DNA from: Lolium rigidum
Lineage: Eukaryota > Streptophyta > Magnoliopsida > Poales > Poaceae
NCBI RefSeq assembly: GCF_022539505.1
Contig: NW_025900920.1
Span: 1-64,000, forward strand
Length of the DNA: 64,000 bases
Reading direction: 5' to 3'
Shown piece after piece: positions 55,978-64,000 of this stretch. Under the pieces are notes generated by a model. That model saw only the letters and a list, made by a program, of their open reading frames with translations, did not search any database and was not told where the DNA came from. Positions within the stretch are counted from its first letter, which is position 1. Each line of letters begins with the position of its first letter. Made by a program: the position numbers and the translations under genes.

Positions 55978-56047
55978 ATGACATTGTCACGATTAGGTTT
56001 GTCCTCGTCGCGGAGCGCCCATCGTTGGCGCAAAGGAAAAGCGCCAT

Positions 56048-56810
56048 GTGGACGCGAACAACGACGAGTGGCTACGCGTGTTCCAGCGTGAGCGGGAGGT
56101 GGAGATCGGCTACTTTGCTGGCCCCAACTCCAAAAAGTTCAACCGCATCGGTATGGCGGCAACGTTGATGGGATGCTCGCGCGCGGCTATCGCCGCAACG
56201 AGTACGGCGGTTCCCATGGGCGGTCTTACCCGTGCACTCGTGGTCGGGGTCTTTTGGCTCCGAGACGCCGTGCCAGCGGTCCTCGCCGTGCCCGCTACCA
56301 TGATGCTCTAGCGGCATCGTTCTCCACGACGCGTCACGTGGATCATCATCGGAACCAGTGAAGAAGGAGAAGCCACTGTCGCCGCCGCGCGGGCGGCAAT
56401 TCCTTCAGCGACCGAAGAACGGGGCACCGGTGAAGAAGGAGAAGCTCAACTTCCCCGTGTCGCCACCACCCCCGGAGAAGCGCTAGTGGGAGATCGAACT
56501 CGAGATCCAGACAGCGCACCACGTCCCCTGATGATCCGGAAGACACGCCGGGGCAGGCGGCACTGTTGAACCGCTCATTCAACACGGTGCCGACGGCGCG
56601 CGATCGGTGCGCCGAGTGGTGGTCGGCGACGGACATCGGCAACTTCATCGACCTTGATGCACTCGCGCTTGCGCCAGCTCCGGCGTCCAAGAAGGAGCCT
56701 TACGATAAATTCAACGAAGCTTTCACCTCCTCTTCCAACGACGACAGCGTGGAGAGCAGGGCCTACTGCACGTTCCAATTGTTAGTATTTTCTAATGTTT
56801 TAGTTTAATT
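56048..56810 (+). pseudogene. degenerate cargo ORF of element E
   Basis: It starts MDANNDEWLRVFQREREVEIGYF and FAGPNSKKFNRIGMAA. It then continues in other frames with an Arg/Gly-rich part, VKKEKLNFPVSPPPPEKR, and finally NRSFNTVPTARDRCAEWW. At least three frame changes and several stops occur. I recognise no named domain. The layout (acidic start, RG-rich middle, KEE/PP linkers) resembles a transposon-borne regulatory protein. It is broken. Confidence 0.4.
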
Positions 56811-56930
56811 TTCTCTATCTTTTGTACAAATTTCAATAAATTTACCGTTCAAAAAATTTAAATTATTTAAGTGCTAGTCATATAGGACACGGTGCTGTGG
56901 AACGGCATCCCTTTACTTATGAAAGTGTTA

Positions 56931-58670
56931 GGGCATCTCCAACGGGGCGACCCATCCCGCGCCCGCGCGTCCGGATGGGTCCAACCGGATGAAAACGCGG
57001 CCCAGCGTGCGGACCCATCCCTAAAACGGATGGCCGCAGCGTCCGGGACGACCCAAACCCGGCCCAAATCTGGGACGAGTTTGCGTGGCCGCGGACGCCG
57101 AAGGCTGGTCGCTCGCGTCCTCCCCTTGTCCGCCCTGGCCCGCCTGTCTGTCTTCCAAAACACAAACCCCTCGCACACATCTCCCGCCGCTCCGCCGCCA
57201 GCCAAGGACCGGCGATTTGGGAGCGGCGTCGACGCCGGCCACCGTCGTCGAGACGCCGGCAAGCGGGACGGAAGCATAGGTCGCGGCCCCGCGCTGCTTT
57301 TGCCGCGTCGTAGCAGAGTCGGAGGACGCCGTCGCCGTCGCTGTTGTCCTCTCACCGCCGCGAGACCTCCCGCCGTTCGCAGCTGCGTCGTTGCCGCCGG
57401 AGGTGAGCTCTCGTGCACCGTGTTTCCAGACCGCAAGTCGGCCGAAACGGCCATGGCCTGCAGGTCCCTACAGACGCATTTGATGGCCTCTGCCTGTGAG
57501 GTGTTCGATGAAATGGGCGTTCTAAAATTTGTCCCTTTTCATCTGTAGATCATGGTGGATAGCGATGACGACTACTTCTTCAAGAACTTCATCGACACGT
57601 CGTCAGACGAGGAGTCCGACGATGAATTTTTCACGGAGGCTGCACTGATCATCCACGAGCACATTGTCTCGCAGATCCCCGTGCACCGGGGGGTCCTTGC
57701 CGGGGCGCGCGGCCCAATTCTTGAAGCTGTTGCTTCACAGGATACATGGATTTGGCACTCATTCTTCGGAATGGCTGGCTCGCACAATGACATCAATGTG
57801 CTGCAGCGCTCTCCGGTGTTTGATAGGCTAGCGTACGGTCGGTCCCCGATGTGGATTTTGAGATCAATGGCCACCACTACACCAAGGGGTACTACCTTGC
57901 TGATGGTATCTATCCACCTTGGGCTACACTCGTGAAGACAATCCAAAAACCCAACTCAGAGCAGGAGGCAAGGTTTGCCAAAGAGCAAGAGGCAGCCCGG
58001 AAAAATATCGAGCGGGCGTTTGGCATCCTCCAAGCTCGTTGGGCTATCGTCAGACACCCTGCCAGAGCCTGGGATGTGCAAACTCTGTGGGAGGTGATGA
58101 CCGCTTGTGTAATCATGCATAACATGATTGTTGAGGTTGAGCGGGATGATTCACTCTTTGATAATGACTGGGATGGCCAGGGAGAGTTGGTTACTCCTCA
58201 AGGTGGTCCGGCATCATTCCAGGACATTCTTCATGCACACCATGAAATTCGAGATCTAGCTGTACACAACCAGCTGCAGACTGATTTGATCGAGCACGTA
58301 TGGCAGCATGTAGGCAACAATGCTGCAAACAACAATGATGAAGGAAATCCCGAAACCTAAAGCATTTGTACCTTTTTACATTTTATTTAAATAATACTTT
58401 ATCATTGATTACGTGGACAATGTACTGTGTAATAAATTTTGAGCATTTGAACTATTTTATATATTTATATAATTTAGTTGACTCGTTTATAGTGAATTTA
58501 CAAAAACCTACCATACGACGCCGCGACCCAATTCTACCGTGTTGGACGCACCGCGCGACCCAAACGAACGCGCGAACGCGGGGCTCCGTCCGCGCGTCCA
58601 CTCGGCCACTCAAACGGCCTAAAACGAACGGTCCAGCGCGTCCATTTAGGTCGCTCGGTTGGAGATGCCC
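56931..58670 (+). mobile_element. PIF/Harbinger element P with deleted transposase
   Basis: The ends GGGCATCTCCAACGGGGCG and CGCTCGGTTGGAGATGCCC are flanked by TTA (56928-56930 and 58671-58673). 1740 bp. It shares both subterminal regions with element D in inverted orientation, so the two belong to one family. It contains a recognisable but deleted transposase. Confidence 0.88.
57552..58360 (+). pseudogene. PIF/Harbinger DDE transposase, internally deleted and frameshifted
   Basis: The ATG at 57552 (MVDSDDDYFFKNF) opens an acidic N-terminal part with ALIIHEHIVSQ. It then jumps directly to EAVASQDTWIWHSFFGMAGSHNDINVL, the C-terminal catalytic half of PIF-type DDE enzymes. A frameshift near 57850 moves to the frame FEINGHHYTKGYYLADGIYP, KNIERAFGILQARWAIVRHPA and MHNMIVEVERDD, ending TAA at 58358. 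The second catalytic Asp (HNDI) and the Glu (ERAF) are visible. The first Asp and about 200 residues of the middle are deleted compared with the ~400-residue family. Inactive. Confidence 0.82.
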
Positions 58671-58745
58671 TTAGCAACGCGCCCATTACTCGCTGGGGAC
58701 GCAGCTACGGGCGCCTATTTAAAACACGCGCCGGTAGAGATGCTC

Positions 58746-60072
58746 TGTCCGGACTATAACGGGGAAAAACAACTGCCGTCTGCCACTGTCGTTCCACTCT
58801 CGTACAGCTGCACGAACTAAAACTTGGCTGATCTCGGATGAGGTACTGGATCGCCTACTGGTTTTAGTGCACGACTCATAAAATGACACGTTTGGAACCT
58901 CGATTCATCCTATGCAGCGTTCTGGTGCCAAGTCAAGTCATCCTGGTAGCTCTCATTTCCATGTACAGGCATTGTGAGCTCTAGCATCCAGCCCATATGT
59001 GCCATATCACTCTTGTTTTACCACCTGGACACGAACACTAGCCAGTTCACATTTGTAATTTTCCGTAGTTACTTGACCAAATCTAGCTAGCCGTTGAATG
59101 TGCTAAGAGCTGAAATGAAGCAACCTATTTTCCTCTCCCATTCGCTGTACTTGAAATCCACCAGAAATCACGGCCGAAGTGTTTGGTAGGCTGGTTTTGG
59201 GCGAGCTTAGCACCAATAACCACCGAGAAACACGCCAGGTTGGGGTGAAAATGAAACACCTGCAGTCCTGCACTCTCTCGCGTTTATCGCTGTTGGTGAC
59301 GTAGTATATCTACCACACGAGGTTGCATGGTTTCCACGGCCAGAAGCGCATGCTAATCTCACCACAGTGTCATGCTGGTCCATCCATTGATTTATCCGTT
59401 TTTATTTGGCCTAGATCTGTTTAATTTTTTTTGTCTTTCATGCACACTGTTTACCAAATAACTGTTTAATCTTCATCAATCAATAAGTGATTTCGTTCCA
59501 ATCATTGTCTCGCTTTCTATCTTCTAACTTTAACAAAGAGGATTATTTAAGGGTTTGCTGCAAATATATTTGGAGGTCGGACAACAATGTTTTATCTTTT
59601 CTAAACAGTTTTTTTTTGGTTAAATCCGTCAAAAACACAATGCGGGACGTTATGCAGTATCTGCTACACAAGCTCTTACTAGCCGCGATAAAGTTGCAAC
59701 GTCGAAATAAAGGTGCTGGATTTCACATTGAGTTAACCTCTGAAATTGCTAATCCTTTTTTATCTAAAAGCATACCAGCCTACCAGGTGTAGTTTAAAAT
59801 GCATGTAATCAAGAATCGGCAACTTTGCTTTCCTTACATATTTCAGTTTCAAGATGCTTGCTGTGTAGATGTTTTATTCATTAATTGAAAATGACTATCA
59901 TCATAGAACACCGTGCCACTATTGATTGACTGAGACCGAGCTAGGAAATTTACACTAGGGAAGCCAATCAAACAAACAAAACAGATAACCAGGTATTGCT
60001 GGGAAGAAGGTACTATTCGTAAATGCCTGAATTTTTTTTTTCGTGATTTTCCATTACTGATCTGATTTGCTT
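58746..60072 (+). repeat. host tandem unit 4 (head missing)
   Basis: It starts inside the unit at GGGGAAAAACAACTGCC and continues with GTCAAGTCATCCTGGTAGC (~58931), TAGCCGTTGAATG (~59090), CCTCTGAAATTGCTAAT (~59737) and ACCGAGCTAGGAAATTTACAC (~59935). The TTTTATAGG box and the stretch after it are replaced by unrelated sequence (~59150-59650). Confidence 0.5.
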
Positions 60073-60190
60073 GGCTAGTACAAGTTGAAGCGGGACTCTC
60101 CCGTGCATGCTTAGCTCCTCCGCTTCATGATGCTTTTGGCCGTTGGATCCAGCCTGGAAGCGTTGCATCGGGACGGCGGAGCGATATATC

Positions 60191-60310
60191 GAGGAAATTG
60201 CACATAACACCATATGTTGGGGCATGTTTTGCACAGAACCACAGCCATGTCTTGTTTTTGCATAGAACACCATATTTTATTGTAATTGTTGCACAAAACA
60301 CTAAATAGGG
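60191..60310 (+). repeat. left TIR of the MULE
   Basis: It starts GAGGAAATTGCACATAAC. Its inverse is at 61205-61323. Confidence 0.88.
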
Positions 60311-60633
60311 ATATTAGTTCCTTTGACACACAATTAGGTCTATGGGTTGGTTATGTGCTGCCCGCAAACGGCAACGTGTATGTGCGCGTCCTTTCGGAAA
60401 ATCCTCGAGCCCGCCCATTAGTGGCCGAGGGAGGCGAGGAGACGCGGGCCCATGCGCACGTACAAACGCCGGCTGGTCTTAATAAATGAAGATCGCGGTC
60501 GCGCTCCAATCACTTGTCGTCCCCACGCACATGCGCTAGCTGATCTTAATGACCAGGCGCGGGTGCCGGTGTTGGCCATCCTGTTGCGCGTCTCCGGGTG
60601 CCGCCCGGAGATCCTCGCAGCCAATCCCATCTC

Positions 60634-60993
60634 CCGCTGGATCTGCAGCGGGATCCGGTGTACACCTTCGACTCCCCGATGTGGAGCCGGTGGTTTGAGG
60701 CCGAGCGCGAAGCTCGGCGGTAGATGATCGAGGCGTACCTCGAGGGCCTCGACAACGACTATGTCGACAACGAGGCCAATGAGGCGTACCAACCGCTGCC
60801 ACCATCGCCCATGAAGGAGGAGTACGTGCCAACGAAAGACGAGTGTTCAGGGTACACCTTCCCTACGTCGTGCCACGGACGCCCTGAGGAGCGTGCCCGA
60901 TGGATTGGCCTCGAGGTGGCCATCCAGGCGTTGCCACCACCGTCGTCGCCTGCGCCGGAGAACCTACCTCCCCCTCGACCATTTTTCCCCTGA
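60634..60993 (+). pseudogene. captured gene fragment in the MULE
   Basis: One frame reads YTFDSPMWSRWFEAEREARR, then TAG at 60721-60723. It continues from the next codon as an 89-codon stretch (MIEAYLEGLDNDYVDNEAN, EEYVPTKDE) ending in a Pro-rich tail and TGA at 60991-60993. The composition looks like true coding sequence, but I do not recognise the family. The in-frame stop and lack of a start suggest a fragment. Confidence 0.5.
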
Positions 60994-61204
60994 ACCAGGG
61001 GCGGGCCCTAGTATTGAGAATGAAAAAGTGGATTCATTCCAGAGGAGGGAGGCGACAACGATGGTCAGAGACCGAGATGGTGGCGGTGGGATCGAACAAT
61101 AGGAAGAGTTATGCGGCAGGTCCTAGTCGGGGTCCACGCCGGAGTCCACGTATGTACTGTCAGTGGGCTTATACGACTAATTATGTATCAAACGAGGTAA
61201 CGAC

Positions 61205-61323
61205 CCTACTTAGTGTTTTGTGCAACAATTACAACAAAATATGGTGTTCTGTGCAAAAACAAGTCATGGTTGTGGTTCCTTGCAAAACATGCTCCAACAT
61301 ATGGTGTTATGTGCAATTTCCTC
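61205..61323 (-). repeat. right TIR of the MULE
   Basis: Inverse of the left TIR, ending GTTATGTGCAATTTCCTC. Confidence 0.88.
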
Positions 61324-62010
61324 CGATATATCTTACTCGGAGTTGCGCCTGGGAGAGGGAAAAAAAAAACCAAAGCCCCGCAGCTGCGCAGCCCAGTTCT
61401 CTTGTATGAACTGAACCTTGATAGAGCATGGAAGAATGGCTTGCTTGATTGGCCGTTTTGACAAATGCAACGGAAAATATCAGGCCTAAAAGGACTTGTT
61501 TGGAAAGTGGATTCACTGTGCTAATCATGCGGGTCAAGTCATCCGGATACCTCTCATTCCTATGTACGCATCCTGCGCTCTAGCACCCAGCCCTTTTCAA
61601 TCCTTTTGTTTACGTCTGTAATTTCAGTACTTGCTTGAACAAAACCGGCTAGCTGCCGAAAGTGCTAACAGCTAAAATAGAACATCCTAATTTTCTTCCT
61701 TCTGGTGTAAGCGAGTAAGAAATGCAGACCCTGAGTCTCGAGATTCCTTTTATAGGTAAAGATTGTTGAAAGTGCATCATTTCATTCATCATGTATTAAC
61801 TTACTACTCGCTTGGTAATAATTGCCAGGATCTTCTCTCGTACAAAAGAAAAAAGAAGAAGAAAATAAATGGAACAGATGATTTACCACTCTATGGCCAT
61901 TAGCTCACAGCCCTGGAGTTGGTGTTGCCAGGTCCTATGTACGGTCATTTCAAATGGTAAGAGTAATGATATGAAGTCACTTTCATTTGCAGGAGAGATA
62001 AGTAAATCCC

Positions 62011-62811
62011 ATCTCAAAGGCTCTAGATTGCCTGATTATGCATAATGACTTTTGCTAAAGATATAGAAGTGTCAGGTACTTGTCTGGTCAAATAATGGAT
62101 TCATAAATAACCCAACAGTTTGGAAATATCTCAATATCTGAAAGGGACTGGCCACTAACCACTACCATCACCAACCACACATCCAACACTTGGTGCATAA
62201 TGGAAGGGGGTGCAAATCCAGGATCAGGATTGAAAGGTACGGTCCTAGGGAACATCCCAATATAGCATGTCCATAAGGCGAATCCAATAATCAGTTTGTA
62301 CTTGCCACAAGACATAAAATAACATATAGACACATGCCACCAATAAGAACAAATCATGCAACACTCATCGATAAAATATATTGTGCGGCTTCTTAGCTAC
62401 CATAAATGAAATCCTGAGAGAGTGACTTCATAGCCTCCACATTTCCAATATCTTCACAAAAACTGAAGACCGTGATTAATCAGCATCCCACTAAACAATG
62501 AACATTATATATAGCAGAATGAGCTGAGCTCCCTTCAAAGTTCAAACTGGCTAATATAGTATTTTTTGTTTCTTATATAAGAGTTACAGTACAACCACGG
62601 AGATTAGCACTAACATTAATGGTTATGTTAACAAGCAGTGGCATATATCATGTGTGCCATACAAACAACAGATGCATTCATACATAACATAACTTACAAC
62701 ACAGGGCACATTGATAGACTACAGAGCACGGTTAATCTTAAAAAGAAAAAGAAGAGGCAAAGCTTATTTTGCCAGGATCTCGTCTAAATGCAGTTTGTGT
62801 GCTGAGGGTGC
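62011..62811 (-). other. 3' flank of the MYB gene
   Basis: AT-rich. The part next to 62812 is expected to be the MYB 3' UTR. No other gene is readable. Confidence 0.4.
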
Positions 62812-63747
62812 TCACGCCTGAGCCCTCGTTGGGAGACTTGCCTGGAAAGCTGATTGTCTATTTTGACCTCCTACCATTTTAAGGGAAAGAGAAGTAGATA
62901 CTGTATCTTGCTTCGCATCCCCTATGCTTAGCTTCGACATGCCCACCAGTTCATCAACATTGATCGGACTCTTTGAGTGAACCGGGACAGGCTTGACAAT
63001 CTCATGTGTTCCTTGTCCAAGATCATCTCCATCATTCGGATTTTGCCAGAAAGGAACTGAGAATTGCAAGAATGGTGAGAAATATGCTGGAACTAGCACT
63101 GGGTAGCTCGACTGCAAATTCTCTGGCATGATGGCAGACGCTGAAGAACTCTCTGCAATGGCAGAAGTATCTGATTCCATCGATTCAACCTCCTCTTCCT
63201 CCATGGGTGGAGGTAGTGGTGGTTGGTTTAATATTTGGGCGTCTAGTTCTTGATGCCCAGGAAGGGGTGGCAGGTCAGACTGTAAAGGACACAACACCTA
63301 TTCAGTTCTGATTTCTACACGAAGTGCAAAGAAATATTTTCCTAATGAAATGCAAGATTAAATAGTGTCCACAACTGTTCATGCAAGTTCTAGCATAAGG
63401 AACTAAGGAAGCAACACTGTAAGTTTGGAACTGCTACCACACAAATGAGCGATACCCTTTTGATGTACTACGAAAACAGAATCAGGCCAACTTATGTCAT
63501 AAAGGCGTAACAACCAATAATAAGATCAAGCGACTTACCTCGTCAGGCACCAAGTCAAAAAGGCTAGACCTTCTCTTTCTTCTGCTCATATTGGCTTGGC
63601 GTATAAAATATTTCTGAGCGTGACTTGCTACTTGAGTAGGTGTTCTTGAGACCACAAAATTACGGGAGATTCCACGCCAGTCACCTTTTCCAAGCTTTTG
63701 CAATCCAAGCAAAAACCTCCGGTGCTCTTCTTCAGTCCAAGGAACAC
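62812..63747 (-). CDS. MYB-related (SHAQKYF-type) transcription factor, 3' exons
   Basis: Two minus-strand exons are visible. The upstream exon (63539-63747) follows acceptor GGGCAG and ends at GAG|GTAAG. It holds the MYB repeat: [30 protein letters not shown], then [16 protein letters not shown] and [15 protein letters not shown]. The last exon (62812-63279, acceptor TTTACAG) joins in phase and encodes 155 residues, rich in Pro/Ser and acidic, ending TGA. The first exon(s), which in this family carry a CCHC-type knuckle and the start, lie beyond 64000. The MYBS3/KUA1-type subgroup binds I-box/TATCCA-type elements and acts in the nucleus, often as a repressor. Total length would fit about 300 residues. 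No defect is seen. Confidence 0.9.
63280..63538 (-). other. intron of the MYB gene
   Basis: It has a GTAAG donor and a TTTACAG acceptor on the minus strand, 259 bases, AT-rich. The remaining 63748-64000 is the upstream intron. Confidence 0.8.
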
Positions 63748-64000
63748 CTGCCCAAAAGTCGTCTCAATCAGGAACATGCACATAAAACATACATGCAGCC
63801 AATGCAGGTCGGTAGAAACAACCAAAGCTACATGCGGCTGGTGAACAGAAACTGATATACAGAAGACATATAAACAGAAGTATAGGAAAAATTACTCCTA
63901 TAAAAAAAATGCATGGAATACATCACAGCGCATTAGAACTACCCAAAAAAAACAGCTCTGGAAGAAAACGAAGGTACTAGAAGCTGGTGAACAGAAAATG

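Larger units (their letters stand above)
55978..58745 (+). mobile_element. remnant of Harbinger-type element E, split by another Harbinger
   Basis: The right end ACGCGCCGGTAGAGATGCTC at 58745 matches the terminus of elements B and C. Between the gypsy element and 56930 lies cargo-like coding. The element at 56931-58670 is inserted near its right end, with TTA duplicated. The left terminus was not found, and the gypsy element now borders the remnant on that side. Confidence 0.5.
60191..61323 (+). mobile_element. Pack-MULE-like element with long TIRs
   Basis: The perfect 9-bp duplication CGATATATC (60182-60190 and 61324-61332) flanks 1133 bp. The inverted repeats (60191-60310 and 61205-61323) are about 120 bp with fewer than ten mismatches by eye. 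Long TIRs plus a 9-bp duplication identify a Mutator-like element. The interior is GC-rich and carries a gene-like fragment with no transposase, the Pack-MULE arrangement. Confidence 0.88.
60073..62010 (+). repeat. host tandem unit 5
   Basis: CTAGTACAAGTTG at 60075 opens the unit. A Mutator-type element interrupts it at 60191-61323. The landmarks then follow: GTCAAGTCATCCGGATACC (~61537), TAGCTGCCGAAAG (~61650), CCTGAGTCTCGAGATTCC with TTTTATAGGTA (~61728), and TCACTTTCATTTGCAGG (~61978). The unit fades near 62010, toward the MYB gene. Confidence 0.55.

Noticed and set aside
57000..57548. Plus-strand GC-rich ORF in the left part of element P
   Set aside because: It lies in the inverted subterminal region shared with element D. 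The openness comes from composition.
1..64000. tRNA, rRNA or small structured RNA genes
   Set aside because: No cloverleaf with A/B boxes or rRNA-like core was recognised by eye. A covariance-model scan would be needed to exclude them.

Overview
This window is plant nuclear DNA. The repeats (Ty3/gypsy LTR elements with long LTRs, PIF/Harbinger elements with GC-rich cargo, Stowaway and Tourist MITEs, plant-type LINEs) point to a large-genome pooid grass, most likely Triticeae or a close relative. Exactly one ordinary host gene is recognisable: the two 3' exons of a SHAQKYF-type MYB-related transcription factor at the right edge (62812-63747, minus strand). Nearly everything else is transposable elements, often nested, plus an old tandem array of non-coding units.

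Left part (1-6058): the 3' end of a PIF/Harbinger-type element carrying a broken coiled-coil ORF, a short retroposon with an 11-bp target duplication, a second Harbinger-type element (2133-3606) carrying a frameshifted B3-domain gene, and a 1.5-kb A-tailed retroposon (4248-5770).

Centre-left (6059-26963): a three-level nest. A third Harbinger-type element was split by a 19.5-kb Ty3/gypsy element (6672-26217, 5-bp duplication GCGGG). That element was itself entered, between its integrase and its antisense accessory gene, by a 6.7-kb opposite-strand gypsy element (13763-20507, duplication GCTAT) that lacks RT and integrase. Both gypsy elements carry an extra ORF antisense to their own gag-pol. 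In the larger one this is a multi-exon gene with a 'putative gypsy type transposon' domain.

Right half (27.5-62.0 kb): the backbone is about five diverged, same-direction copies of a 1.5-2 kb unit. They have been split by a LINE, a 2.1-kb non-coding LTR element, a LINE holding a nearly intact hAT element (transposase 743 aa or more), Mutator-, Tourist- and Stowaway-type MITEs, two related PIF/Harbinger elements (one with transposase, one with a cargo ORF), a gypsy element with a very long LTR, and a Pack-MULE-like element with about 120-bp TIRs and a 9-bp duplication. One unit carries the 3' end of a sugar-transporter gene.

The copies function mainly as transposons or their relics. The most intact coding potentials are the hAT transposase, the gypsy integrase domain, the acidic antisense ORF, the coiled-coil cargo ORF of the 44.6-46.1 kb Harbinger element, and the MYB exons. 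All calls are from reading the sequence. No database search was possible, so family names below superfamily level are withheld.
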